From assembly GCA_019918135.1 (NCBI GenBank), contig WBZZ01004788.1:1-64000 (forward strand): a DNA stretch of 64,000 bases. Reading direction: 5' to 3'. The notes under the pieces were generated by a model that did no database searches, was not told where the DNA came from, and was given only the letters and a program-made list of their open reading frames with translations. Source of the DNA: Paulinella micropora (lineage: Eukaryota; Cercozoa; Imbricatea; Euglyphida; Paulinellidae). A program made the translations under genes and the position numbers. This document shows positions 1 through 8,831 of this stretch, in pieces (the stretch's first letter is position 1; every line of letters begins with the position of its first letter).

Positions 1-130
1 AAAATACGACTTTCTGGTCCGCCGATCGATCGCTAGCTTTGGGCCACAGCCGGATCAGGTGGCAGATGCTGCCGTGCACGTGCTTCGCCGCCCCCGTCGG
101 CGCAAAGATGCGAAAGCCGCACTCTTTCAT
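1..130 (-). CDS. 5' end of a gene running off the left edge
   Basis: An ATG at 130 on the minus strand opens a frame that stays open for 43 codons to the window edge. The protein begins MKECGFRIFAPTGAAKHVHG. I do not recognise the family. A short purine-rich leader precedes the ATG, as for other minus-strand genes here. The large minus-strand F-box gene ends about 175 bp upstream of this start, which gives a head-to-tail order. Support is the uninterrupted frame, GC-rich codons and the position. The product is too short to assign. Confidence 0.4.
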   Translation of the reverse strand, partial: MKECGFRIFAPTGAAKHVHGSICHLIRLWPKASDRSADQKVVF

Positions 131-298
131 TAGCAACTTTTCCTTCTCCTAGAGAGAAAGAGAAAGAAATTGAGGAGGGGGGGGAGAGCCAGGAAGGGCA
201 ACCCCCCCCCCTCTTTCCGTTCTCTCCACCTTCCCTTTTCCTCCCCTCCCCTTTTGCACCCTTGTTGCACTTTTTTCTTCTTTTTTCTTCTCCCTTTC

Positions 299-319
299 CA
301 GCCCGCTACCGCGGGCTAG
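299..319. repeat. dispersed hairpin, copy 1
   Basis: The arms CAGCCCGC and GCGGG(C)T flank the loop TACC. The hairpin overlaps the stop region of the minus-strand F-box gene. The same arms recur at 12,262, 16,552, 19,165, 29,707 and 59,960. It could act as a transcription terminator for that gene or be a mobile mini-element. Which of these is inference. Confidence 0.6.
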
Positions 320-2687
320 AATGAAGAGAAGGGGAGACGGGGGAGGGGGGGGCGCGGGGGCCCTGCCCCCCGTCTGCCAAGGGAGCCAGCAACTGTAAGC
401 GCATCTTCTCCCAATGGGCGTGGCTGTAGGGTACCGACAGGGACGCTTCCGCACGGACAGCCAGATGTCTGCACTGAGCCTGCAGACGTCGTTGGGGTGC
501 CGTGTCTTCTAGCGCATAGCCAGACATCTCAGGCAACGAGCTCTGGTGCGTCCCGGCGCTGGCAAGGGCCACCAGGCTTTGCTTCAACTTCAACGCCATG
601 CTTTTCAGCAAGGATTGCGCGGAGCCCCTGCGCGCAGCCGCTTCGAGGTCGTTGAATAAAATTGCAACGTAGCCGGCTAACACGCGTCGCACCTCGCTGT
701 CTGCTAACCACGGGCGCACATAGGGCCACTCAAAGGGAACGGGGCTCCAAGGGACCTTGGCCAGGATCGACAGGGGCTGCTCCGAACGCACGGCGTCGCC
801 CAATGTGCCGGAACAGACCAAGAATGTCCAGAGCTTGGGACGCTGGCAACAAGGGGGAGCGGCGCGCCAGTCGCCCCCCCACGTAGCCAGAATCCGTCGA
901 GCCCTGGCAGCGCTCAGCCAGAGCCCGCCGAGGTCCTTGGCGCCATAAGCAACCTCGCCCTGCGGCGACCGGAAGCGGCGCAGGATCGAAAACTTGCCCC
1001 GCAACCCCGCCGTGGGCAGCGCGGGCCCGCGCGCGGGCCACAGCGGCGGTGGCTGAGGCTGGGGCTGGGGCTGGGGTTGGGGGTCTTCGTTGTCGGGGGC
1101 CTTGTAGGGCAGCCAGAAGCGCCCGCAGTGCAGCGGCACGCCCGACGAGCACAGGCCGTGCCAAACTAGGCGCTGCAGTTCGAAAAGGCCCGCCAGGCCC
1201 TGCCACGCTTGTTCCGGCAGGTAACCCTGTAGCTTGAAGCTGTGGAAAGTGAACTGCTTAGCGCAGAGCGCGCGGGGGCGTGGCCCCGCGAACAGGCGCT
1301 GGTACGACTGGCCCCACGCCAACAAATGCTGGCGTTGCAAGGGCTGGCCCGGCTCTGGCTCCGGCGGGGGCCGCAGGGCCAGCGTGAGCCCCAGCTCCGG
1401 CGGGGGGCGCGCCTCGCTGCGCCAGAGTCCGACCTGACCCAAGACGGCGGCGGCCGGGGTCTGCGCGCGGGCCCGCGAGTGCCAGGGCGGGCCGCGGTCA
1501 ATCAACGTCAAACGGACAAGCGCCAACAGCCGCAGCGCCTCCAGATCGGCCGCGCTCGGTTGGTCCCACAGGTCCACGTGATGCAGTTGTAGTTCTAGAA
1601 AAGAAGGGGAAGCGCCGCCTAAGGGCAAGAGCGTCCGGTGCAGCTGTTCCAGGACGCCGCGTTCCCACTGGCCAGTGTGTTCATAATATGGCCGTTCTGA
1701 TGCACCGTCAGTACAGATGCCCAGGCGGAGGATATAGGATTGTAGCGCCGGGGTGCAGACGCGTGGCCAATCCAGGCCCACAAACTCCTCGCCGAGGCTC
1801 CGCAAGAACTCGAGCAGCTCCTGTGGGGGCAACGCGCCGCCCGCAACAACACGGCGAAGCCTCGGCCAACACACCGACCGCGGCCCCACAGGTAAGATCA
1901 GGCCGTCGGGCGGGGCAGTAACCTCATGGTCATAGTTCGCCGTGACCTCCAACACCTCGAGCGTCGGGGCCAAAAGTTCCAGCCCCTCGCCCCACAGCCG
2001 GGGGCCGCCGCATTCTACTAGTTGCAGGCACCGCAGGGGCGGCACCGGACCCGGCTGCGGCCAGAGAGCGCACACCCCGTGCGGCCCAAAGTCCATAAAG
2101 TGCAGGCAGAGCTCCCGCAACCCTGGCAGCAGCAAGCGCAGCGCCTCTTCGATCGGAGGCCCGATGTTCTCAGCAAAATCTTCTGCGTCGCACTCGTTTT
2201 CTAAGTCCAGCGAAAGTGCTACCAGAGGTCCCGCGGCTACGACAGCCCAAACGTTTAAGAGTTCTGCCGCCGCGTAACAATCACATTGAATGGACAAGCG
2301 CGTGACGTGGTGAAACCACGACAGAGCTAGCTGCAACAGACGCCGCTTCCGCGGCAGGATCGGAATCTGTGCAGGCATGTGATTTCGGCTGTATCGGAGA
2401 GTGAGCGACGTGCAGAGCTGGGGGTAAACCTCGGCGGCAGCCTCCTCGGCCTCCGCCACCACTTCCTTGGACAGGTCGGTTGTAGAAGTTGCATCGCTCA
2501 GTGCCAGGGCCAGCCATAGCTGCGGCAGGAGGTACGCCTTAAGCTGCTGCTGCCAAACCTTCGACGCCTGCAGCAACGAAACTAGGTCCTGTCGCGCCAG
2601 CAGCCCGGCCCCGTGCGAGAAGAAGACTTCTTGCCAATCGCTCAGAGCACTAGGCGCGAACGTACGCTGGCGCTTAGATGGGCGCAT
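306..2687 (-). CDS. F-box-like / leucine-rich protein
   Basis: The start was taken as the ATG at 2687 (MRPSKRQRTF), because the frame further upstream only reads through a G-run. The protein has about 793 residues. Residues about 15-50 (LSDWQEVFFSHGAG, then LVSLLQASKVWQQQL) resemble a degenerate F-box. The rest is rich in leucine and in alternating helix and strand patterns like irregular leucine-rich repeats. A Pro-Gln dipeptide run lies near the middle, at about 1,045-1,080. F-box proteins bind SKP1 and bring targets to SCF ubiquitin ligases, so a role in redirecting host ubiquitination is likely but inferred. A second copy of its 5' end, including the leader ACAAATTACTTGCATG, lies at 3,700-3,965. 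The exact C-terminus is uncertain because it runs into G-rich hairpin sequence. Confidence 0.65.
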   Translation of the reverse strand: MRPSKRQRTFAPSALSDWQEVFFSHGAGLLARQDLVSLLQASKVWQQQLKAYLLPQLWLALALSDATSTTDLSKEVVAEAEEAAAEVYPQLCTSLTLRYSRNHMPAQIPILPRKRRLLQLALSWFHHVTRLSIQCDCYAAAELLNVWAVVAAGPLVALSLDLENECDAEDFAENIGPPIEEALRLLLPGLRELCLHFMDFGPHGVCALWPQPGPVPPLRCLQLVECGGPRLWGEGLELLAPTLEVLEVTANYDHEVTAPPDGLILPVGPRSVCWPRLRRVVAGGALPPQELLEFLRSLGEEFVGLDWPRVCTPALQSYILRLGICTDGASERPYYEHTGQWERGVLEQLHRTLLPLGGASPSFLELQLHHVDLWDQPSAADLEALRLLALVRLTLIDRGPPWHSRARAQTPAAAVLGQVGLWRSEARPPPELGLTLALRPPPEPEPGQPLQRQHLLAWGQSYQRLFAGPRPRALCAKQFTFHSFKLQGYLPEQAWQGLAGLFELQRLVWHGLCSSGVPLHCGRFWLPYKAPDNEDPQPQPQPQPQPPPLWPARGPALPTAGLRGKFSILRRFRSPQGEVAYGAKDLGGLWLSAARARRILATWGGDWRAAPPCCQRPKLWTFLVCSGTLGDAVRSEQPLSILAKVPWSPVPFEWPYVRPWLADSEVRRVLAGYVAILFNDLEAAARRGSAQSLLKSMALKLKQSLVALASAGTHQSSLPEMSGYALEDTAPQRRLQAQCRHLAVRAEASLSVPYSHAHWEKMRLQLLAPLADGGQGPRAPPSPVSPSLHSSPR

Positions 2688-2739
2688 GCAAGTAATTTGT
2701 CTTCCTTGTGAAAGAGAATAAATCCTTTTAACGAGAAAA

Positions 2740-2768
2740 GGGGGGGGGGGAGGGGCGCCCCCCCCCCT
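2740..2768. terminator. G-run/C-run hairpin
   Basis: A run of about ten G, then AGGGGCGCC, then a C-run can fold on itself. It lies about 190 bp after the stop of the minus-strand gene at 2,955-3,440 and before the start of the next minus-strand gene. That position fits a terminator. The same design recurs in many intergenic gaps here. Confidence 0.45.
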
Positions 2769-2954
2769 CACCCGTCGGACGAACAACTTTCGTCATGCCT
2801 TTCACCCCCCCCCCCCAAACCACACCCTCCCCCCCGGGAAAATGTCCTTCAGTTATTCCGCCTGTCCTGACGCCGGAGAGGCCGGTCTATTTTGCCAATT
2901 CAAAAAAAAATAATACCTATGCCAAGTTTTTAACTTCGGCAGGTGAAATGACAT

Positions 2955-3440
2955 CTAGAGGGGGCGCACTTCTGCGTCCGCGGGTGGCTCTGTCTTTCCC
3001 TGAGGACTGGTGGGGGTGCTGGGGGGCGCCGTCCCGCTCTGCGCCAGACGTTGCAACATCCTGACATACTTGGCCCTAGCCAGGCCCAGTGCGTCCAGCA
3101 GCAGCCCCCAAGCGTTGCTGTCGATGTACCCGCCGAGGTCCAGGGCACTCTCGCCGTTCAGGCACTGAAACGCCATGTAGGCCTCCCTGATCAGACAATC
3201 ACCCCCTAGCTCCTCAAAGGCTTCCTCCGCATAGAGGCGCGCCTGCTCTGCGCGGTGGTGGTTTTCCACAAACTGCTGCAATCGGGTGCAGATGCTGAGG
3301 TGCTTCTCCTGTAGCAGGGCCGCGTACTTCTCGCCCCGGGCGCGGTCATCAGCTTGGATGGCCTCGTGGAATGCCTGCCGGGTCTCTTCGCGCTCTTGGT
3401 CTAGGGCCTGCAAACTCTCCTCATCCCAAGGCCGTGGCAC
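2955..3440 (-). CDS. helical hypothetical protein, 161 aa
   Basis: Begins MPRPWDEESLQALDQEREET. The N-terminal two thirds is charged and alpha-helical, probably coiled coil (residues about 10-85, rich in Glu, Arg, Ala and Gln). A short compact region follows (GESALDLGGYIDSNAWGLL), then a Pro/Ser/Thr-rich tail. I do not recognise a family. The segment YIDSNAWGLLLDALGLARAK could be a small helical domain. It sits between two F-box-type loci on the same strand. Confidence 0.55.
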   Translation of the reverse strand: MPRPWDEESLQALDQEREETRQAFHEAIQADDRARGEKYAALLQEKHLSICTRLQQFVENHHRAEQARLYAEEAFEELGGDCLIREAYMAFQCLNGESALDLGGYIDSNAWGLLLDALGLARAKYVRMLQRLAQSGTAPPSTPTSPQGKTEPPADAEVRPL

Positions 3441-3633
3441 CTCAACCGCTACCGGGGGCTTAGTCCGGCCTGCAATCCGTGGCTTGCGACTGGCTATTTG
3501 GAGAGCAAGATGTTTTCTGGGCGCTGTGCCCCTGTTCGACTAGGAGCCAGAGTCTTCCAGCGACCCATAGGAAAAGCAAGAAGAAATTATGTGACGGTGG
3601 CTGCACAAAAGCCTATTCTTCAGTTGTTCCTTT

Positions 3634-3660
3634 GGGGGGGGGGGGGCGCCCCCCCCCCCC
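3634..3660. terminator. G-run/C-run hairpin
   Basis: A G-run, then CGCC, then a C-run forms a near-perfect hairpin downstream of the minus-strand F-box fragment. It is the same type as 2,740-2,768. Confidence 0.4.
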
Positions 3661-3699
3661 ACTGTGCATGTCAGCACTTTTGCATTTACCTGCTGGTGT

Positions 3700-3949
3700 C
3701 TCTGGCAGCGGCATGACAGCTGTTGCGCGGTCTGCGCGTGTACCGACTGACGTACGCTGGCGACGGAGAACCCTGTGTTGACGAAGAAGAAGCGGACGAA
3801 GCTGCTGCTGCCAAGCCTTCGACGCCTCCAGCAGCGAAGCTAGGTCCTGTCGCGCCAGCAGCCCGGCCCCCATGCGAGAAGAAGACTTCTTGCCAATCGC
3901 TCAGGGAACTAGGCGCGAACGTACGCTGGCGCTTAGCTGGGCGCATGCA
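3700..3949 (-). pseudogene. duplicated 5' piece of an F-box gene, broken
   Basis: The start region at 3949 reads MRPAKRQRTFAPSSLSDWQE, nearly identical to the start of the F-box gene at 2687. Further in, ARQDLASLLEASKAWQQQL matches the same protein. The copy does not stay open as one gene and has no leucine-rich body, so it looks like a broken duplicate. Its other end (3,711-3,800) is close to 6,225-6,315, upstream of the LRR gene at 6,250. This suggests recombination among three related loci. Confidence 0.6.
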
Positions 3950-4064
3950 AGTAATTTGTCTTTTAAAAATAAAATCTGCCTTGACTAGAATATATTGCTT
4001 CTTGGAAAACATTTTAATAAATGACGATCGGGGACAAAAAAGGCCCTTGGCGTGCTTTCCCCTT

Positions 4065-5876
4065 TTACCCCGGGGTAAGGTCGAAAGTCAGGACGGTCTG
4101 TCTGTCGTGGCTGGACGTCGTTTTTAGAAATAGGCACAGCTCCTCCAGGTTCAATTCTGTTCCACGCACGTCCAATACAACAGGATAATTGCGAGCCGTG
4201 CCTTTTAGCGTTGCGCACAGATCCTTTGCCAGCTCCCAAGTCATCCCGCCCGGATAAGCGTCGTCGCACAGGCAACACTCTTGTAGCAGCTGCAGCTTTT
4301 TCCAGAATTTCAGACACCATTTGCTATCTGGCCTTGAGCCTAACCGTAGCTTAAGCTTTCTTACAGATTTGGGCACTTGAGTTAGAACTAGATTGGGTAA
4401 GCAGGTTTGTTCAACACGCAGTTCTTGGAGTTTGTTTAGTCTAGCATCAACCTTGTCTGGGTTAGGCAGGTTGCTGAGATTGGGCACCTGCAAGCTTTGG
4501 ACATGGTTTAGCGAACAATTACTAGGCCACCACTTATTTGAAGTAATAGGCGTGCCAAAGAGGTCCAGACGCTTCAAGCCCTCTAGGCGTTTTTTTTCTG
4601 TATCACAACAAACTTTCTCGGCGAACAGAACCTTCAAGAAATTGTCGTTGACAAAGTCACAGTCGCGCAGGCCAAGCTCCACCAGCCAAGGCAGCAACTC
4701 TCTTAACTTTTCTGCCATTATTTGTGAGTTTGAGTTGGATAGCCCGCAGCGCACTAAGCGCAGAACCGCGCCCGTCTTTTTTACCGTCCCGGGCAGCCCC
4801 CTCATAAAGGTATCGAAGACGTTAATATCTTGCAGCAGGAACCCCTCCAGCTCTAGCTCACGCAAAGAACCATATTTGTTAGGATTCCTCGCGAGTTCTT
4901 CTCTCTTTGTTTCACTCCTTAATTGCATGCGATGTTCGTGACCGGGACGTCGCTGCTGGAAGACGTCAAAAAGTGAATCTAGCTTTTGGCAGGATAATTC
5001 ATATATATCGTCTCGAGGTTGGTAGAGCTTCACGATTTCCCACACATCAGCTGGCCCTCCACGGCGAAAGAAACCTGTCCGCTCAGCAAGTGCTCCTGCA
5101 GTATCTTCTGCAATAATGCGCGCTCCCTCGGGAGAACGCAGGCGAAAAGCTTGGAGCTCAGGCCAGTTGATACGTTCAAACTTGAAATTAAAGTCTGCGC
5201 CCGGATAACTGCAAGCCCCTAGAACGATGACCTCCAAGTCGGCCACCTCCGCCTTAATCCCCCACGAAACGTCTTGTAATTTTTTATAGGCAGCCAACCC
5301 GACACCCCGAGGATCTTTTTTCAAAGTGTAGCGCTCTGTTAGTCGCTTAGTTCGAGTGTAGTTACAAAGTTTCGCACCCCATCCAATTAAGCAGTTTGCT
5401 GCTTTCTCTCCCAGCACCCGTACTTCATCCATGAGCCTGTGTTTTCCGTCTGCCCCATTTTCTCCTTCAAGCCTAAACCTTGCGTGTTGGCAATCGACAA
5501 GCACCAAACCGCCGATTTTTTGGTCGAGCTCGAAGCTCCGGGCCTCGCCTTCTTCAAGCTCCAAATCGCGTATTTCCAAGCGCGCGCAAAACCCGCCGAT
5601 CAGTTTGAATAGCTTCTCAAGCTTGTCAAAGCTCTTCTCGCCTCGACAGCGCACTTGTAAATTAAGCCTTTCTGTAGCTTGCCGCATTATTTCTTTCAAG
5701 GCTTCATTGTCGGGGTCAAGTGCCGCGGCGTCCAGCACAATCTCTTGACGGTGGTGCTTTATTTGGTATCTCAAAGCCTCTAGCCACTGCACTTCCAGCT
5801 GGCTACTGCCAGCTGGAATTTCTTTCTCTCTTAATTTTCGATTGCAATAGGGGCAGCCCCTATTGCTCTTGGACAT
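4065..5876 (-). CDS. leucine-rich repeat protein with N-terminal CxxC knuckle
   Basis: 603 residues. The N-terminus MSKSNRGCPYCNRKLREKE holds CPYC, which could be half of a zinc site. Residues about 25-330 are mixed alpha/beta without a family I know. The second half has irregular leucine-rich repeats, for example LRELELEGFLLQDINVF, LVELGLRDCDFVND, LKRLDLFGTPITS and LQELRVEQTCLPNLVL. Leucine-rich repeats usually bind other proteins. With F-box genes on both sides, a substrate receptor is a fair guess, but I see no clear F-box here. The leader is A/T-rich (5,878-5,935). The A/T-rich stretch at 4,000-4,017 lies just past its stop. Confidence 0.65.
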   Translation of the reverse strand: MSKSNRGCPYCNRKLREKEIPAGSSQLEVQWLEALRYQIKHHRQEIVLDAAALDPDNEALKEIMRQATERLNLQVRCRGEKSFDKLEKLFKLIGGFCARLEIRDLELEEGEARSFELDQKIGGLVLVDCQHARFRLEGENGADGKHRLMDEVRVLGEKAANCLIGWGAKLCNYTRTKRLTERYTLKKDPRGVGLAAYKKLQDVSWGIKAEVADLEVIVLGACSYPGADFNFKFERINWPELQAFRLRSPEGARIIAEDTAGALAERTGFFRRGGPADVWEIVKLYQPRDDIYELSCQKLDSLFDVFQQRRPGHEHRMQLRSETKREELARNPNKYGSLRELELEGFLLQDINVFDTFMRGLPGTVKKTGAVLRLVRCGLSNSNSQIMAEKLRELLPWLVELGLRDCDFVNDNFLKVLFAEKVCCDTEKKRLEGLKRLDLFGTPITSNKWWPSNCSLNHVQSLQVPNLSNLPNPDKVDARLNKLQELRVEQTCLPNLVLTQVPKSVRKLKLRLGSRPDSKWCLKFWKKLQLLQECCLCDDAYPGGMTWELAKDLCATLKGTARNYPVVLDVRGTELNLEELCLFLKTTSSHDRQTVLTFDLTPG

Positions 5877-6249
5877 GTGTAAGCTCGTTTCTTCTCTTTT
5901 TGAAAAAAAGATTTTGTTGTTTTACAAGAGAGGAAAACAGCTTTCTCTCAGTTCGCTGCCAAGGGGGGGAAGAGAGGGAAGGAAAAGGGGGGACACAGGA
6001 TTTGTGGGGGGGGGTGGAGGGAGAAGAGAGAGGGGAGGGCCACACACCCCTCCCTCGGAGCTGGTGAAGAAGCGCGCGATCTTCTGGACGGGCTTCGAGC
6101 AGCCCGATTTCGATTTGGGACAGTTGACAGATAGGCAACTGCTAAGCTTGTTCCACAGCGCGTGCCTGGAGGCGAAGCTCGTGGTGCGTAGCGTCCAGGT
6201 CACCAGTTCGTCTCTGGCAGCGGCATGACAGCTGCTGCGCAGTCTGCAT
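5877..6249 (+). other. G-rich spacer and LRR-gene upstream remnant
   Basis: 5,940-6,060 is purine-rich with G-runs. From 6,063 the plus strand encodes LVKKRAIFWTGFEQPDFDLG and LTDRQLLSLFHSACLEAKLV, which look like real protein in the same frame as the LRR gene at 6,250. This is probably an upstream part of that locus. Part of it (6,210-6,315) is duplicated at 3,700-3,800. Confidence 0.4.
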
Positions 6250-6726
6250 GTGTACCGGCTGACGTACGCCGGAGACGAAGAAGAACCCTGCGTTGACGAC
6301 GAAGAAAAAGCGGACGAGGACTCCAGGATGGCCGGGCTGCTTTCGGCAGTCGCCTCTGTCCGCAAACTGAAGCTGCGAACTTGCAGCTGGCTTAGCGGCG
6401 TGGCACTGTCGAACTGCGGCCTGATCACGGACCGGGGGCTCAGCAGCCTGCGCAATCTTGGCTGTGTGGAATGGCTGTGCCTCGACTATACTGACCGAAT
6501 CACCGACACGGGCTTAAGGCACCTTGCTTTGCTGCCCAAGCTCCGGCGGCTGCACTTTTCGGCCAGGGCACGAGTGCTGGATAAGGACGCGATAGAGTGG
6601 CTAGCGGCAGCCCTGCCCTCGCTCCGCAGCCTCGTCATTCTCGGCCGCGCGTTGATCACGGTGGCGGCTATGGAGCGCCTCAGACAAAAGAGGCCGAACC
6701 TGCTCGTGCAATGGTTTTATGACTGA
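6250..6726 (+). CDS. leucine-rich repeat protein, AMN1/F-box-LRR type
   Basis: 158 residues from the ATG at 6,250. Clear cysteine-containing-type leucine-rich repeats appear in order: VRKLKLRTCSWLSGVALSNC, LITDRGLSSLRNLGCVEWL, ITDTGLRHLALLPKLRRLHF, then a last divergent repeat ending QWFYD. These match the repeats of FBXL/AMN1 proteins, which recognise targets of SCF ligases. No F-box is present in this stretch, so it could be a short adaptor or part of a larger older gene. It is convergent with the ankyrin-like gene (stop at 6,778), with an A/T-rich gap of 50 bp between them. Confidence 0.6.
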   Translation: MYRLTYAGDEEEPCVDDEEKADEDSRMAGLLSAVASVRKLKLRTCSWLSGVALSNCGLITDRGLSSLRNLGCVEWLCLDYTDRITDTGLRHLALLPKLRRLHFSARARVLDKDAIEWLAAALPSLRSLVILGRALITVAAMERLRQKRPNLLVQWFYD

Positions 6727-6777
6727 AAAGAAAAAGATTTTTTTTAAAAAAAGAATTTGAAAACAAAAGGATTTTTT

Positions 6778-8148
6778 TTACTGCGGGATCCGCAGCTGTC
6801 GGATGTAGCTGTCCACGCGATCCCGGAGCCTCCGGTTTTCTTTGTACCACTTGCTTTGCGTTGCGTTCTGAAGATCAGAGGCCAGCCTTTGTCGCTCAGG
6901 GTTTCCCGAGGGAACGCACAGCCGGCGCGGCCAGCTGGGGTTGTCGGGATAATGGTCATGCAAAACGCCAAACAAAAGGTACACCTCGTATGGGTTCAGG
7001 ACTCGGTAGTTTTCGGGAGGGTTCCAATACACCTCTGTCAACAAACCCCCGTCCGGGTTCCGGTCGAAGGCCACAATGTGCTCACAAGCATTTCTTGAAC
7101 TGAGCATGACTTCTATCAGGCGGTGGCACCTGTGGCGACGCCTTGCAACCGATTTTTCGTCTTCGTCTTGGGACTCGAGCCGAGACCGGAGCAGCGACAT
7201 CAAGCCTTCCCCAACGGTGTTTTCCGCTATCTTGGGCGAGGACACGAGGAGATTGACCACGCGCTCACGCTCGCGGCGATCTTTGTGCTCCGACTCGACA
7301 CCCTGGTCTAGCGCTATGTTCAGAACGCTCCCGCCGCCCTCGTCACGGAAGTTGGGGTCTGCCCCGCGCTCTAAGGCCCAAAGCAGATAGGCGGCGGGTC
7401 CGTCTTTGGCTAGCCGCCACAACAGCGTTACTTCCTCCCCCCGGCCTAGGCCGAAGCTGGCGAGGGCGTCTATGTCGACCTGCCACGTAACAAACACCGC
7501 CTCCAGAATCCGGCTGGCTATGCCAAAATTCATCAGTGCCCGCCAGGTGTACGTGTCATGAAGGGCTGCGCGTAGTTGGGCGTAGACCTCGTTTTGCAGA
7601 TCTACGTCCCCTGCTAGCTCCCTCAGCAATAGCTCGTGCAATCGCTGGAGATGCACACCCATCAGCCCATCATTGTCCAAGAGCAACGATTCCTGCGTGA
7701 CCACTCTGACCAGCTCCGGATAGAGACGTTTATTCCTAACCTGCTCCGGTTCCGTCCTGATTGCCCGTAGGACTTCTTTAAATTCTTGCCGATGTTCTTT
7801 CAGCCGCCGCTCTTGCAGCCAGCGGCCGTAGGCTTGGTACTGTTCCCGGAGCTTCCCCAACTGCTGTAGCTGTCGATCGAGCCGGGTCCTGGCCTCGGCG
7901 TTCGCACTGCAGTTGCATCGTAGCTTGTACGCGTGTTCTCTCAGAGCAAGCTCGAACCCCTCGAGCTCTCGTTTCCTGCCGTTGCAGGCTTTCTCGATCT
8001 TGCTTTCGTTGGCGGCTTCAAGCCTTAGGCGCAAGGGCGCTGGTGTCTCAACGTCGAGCACGTACTGCTGGCCCTTACATGCATACCTGCACGCGCGCCC
8101 TACGTACCGGTCGGCCTCGGTCCATTGAGCCGGCGGCCGCCCGTTCAT
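6778..8148 (-). CDS. coiled-coil protein with ankyrin-like repeats
   Basis: 456 residues, MNGRPPAQWTEADRYVGRAC. Residues about 50-150 are charged helices (coiled coil). Around residues 240-300 the text AAYLLWALERGADPNFRDEG and SVLNIALDQGVE resembles one or two ankyrin repeats (GADPN, then LNIAL). The C-terminal quarter has a tyrosine-rich segment (NPDGGLLTEVYWNPPENYRV). Ankyrin repeats usually bind proteins, and many giant viruses use them with F-box-like tails. I see no F-box here. It is divergent from the membrane-protein gene at 8,232. Confidence 0.6.
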   Translation of the reverse strand: MNGRPPAQWTEADRYVGRACRYACKGQQYVLDVETPAPLRLRLEAANESKIEKACNGRKRELEGFELALREHAYKLRCNCSANAEARTRLDRQLQQLGKLREQYQAYGRWLQERRLKEHRQEFKEVLRAIRTEPEQVRNKRLYPELVRVVTQESLLLDNDGLMGVHLQRLHELLLRELAGDVDLQNEVYAQLRAALHDTYTWRALMNFGIASRILEAVFVTWQVDIDALASFGLGRGEEVTLLWRLAKDGPAAYLLWALERGADPNFRDEGGGSVLNIALDQGVESEHKDRRERERVVNLLVSSPKIAENTVGEGLMSLLRSRLESQDEDEKSVARRRHRCHRLIEVMLSSRNACEHIVAFDRNPDGGLLTEVYWNPPENYRVLNPYEVYLLFGVLHDHYPDNPSWPRRLCVPSGNPERQRLASDLQNATQSKWYKENRRLRDRVDSYIRQLRIPQ

Positions 8149-8231
8149 GCTAGAAGGGGGATTTGGGGGGAGGGAGGCAGAGGCTTCTGCTAAAAATGTA
8201 CAAAGGATACAAATAGAATAAAAGAAATAGA

Positions 8232-8738
8232 TTGTCTGTTACAACAAAACACATGAGACTACCTTGCCCCCTCCCCCCCTCACTCGCCCCCGTCGCACAC
8301 GAGGTGTGGCCGGCCCCGCTCCAGACGCTGGCCTTCTGTTTGGGCCTTTACGCTGCATTCTGCTGGTGGTTGCTCTTTTTTGTGGTGCTGCCGTCGCTGG
8401 ACCGCGAACACCATGGGCCGTGCAGCCTGCGCGCCCGGCTGTGCAGGGCCAGGCGGCGCTCGCCGGGTGGCGCGTGGCTGCCCGCGCAGCCGGGCGCGGC
8501 TATTACTGCTGGCGACGAAGCGTGCTTTTTTTGGTGCCATCTGCATCACTGGCCCTTGTACTTACTCCTGGGCACAGCCTGTTACCTGGCGCCGGCGCAC
8601 TGGCCGTCCTGGCTGCGCTCGGGCGGCTTAGGCTTTTCTTGTGTTTTAGTCGTCCAGGGCTTCTGCTACAAAGACCGCTTCCGCTTCTGTCATGTGCTGC
8701 CCCAGGCAAAGCCTGAGGCACAGGGTAACAAGCTATAA
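8232..8738 (+). CDS. small multi-pass membrane protein
   Basis: 168 residues if the ATG at 8,232 is used; the next ATG is at 8,253. Hydrophobic stretches are LAFCLGLYAAFCWWLLFFVV (about residues 33-52), LYLLLGTACYLAPA (about 110-123) and GLGFSCVLVVQGFC (about 132-145). This suggests three membrane passes. The loops are cysteine- and tryptophan-rich. A second open frame overlaps it but is less membrane-like, and I judge it a shadow. An A/T-rich motif TTTTTATTAATAAATA follows the stop and may be a polyadenylation or termination signal shared with the convergent NHL gene. Confidence 0.6.
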   Translation: MSVTTKHMRLPCPLPPSLAPVAHEVWPAPLQTLAFCLGLYAAFCWWLLFFVVLPSLDREHHGPCSLRARLCRARRRSPGGAWLPAQPGAAITAGDEACFFWCHLHHWPLYLLLGTACYLAPAHWPSWLRSGGLGFSCVLVVQGFCYKDRFRFCHVLPQAKPEAQGNKL

Positions 8739-8831
8739 TCCTCTTCCCCTTTTTATTAATAAATATCAGAAAACTTTTTTTTGAAAAAAAAAATTTACCC
8801 CGTCTTTCTCTTGAATTGCAAAGAACGCCGG

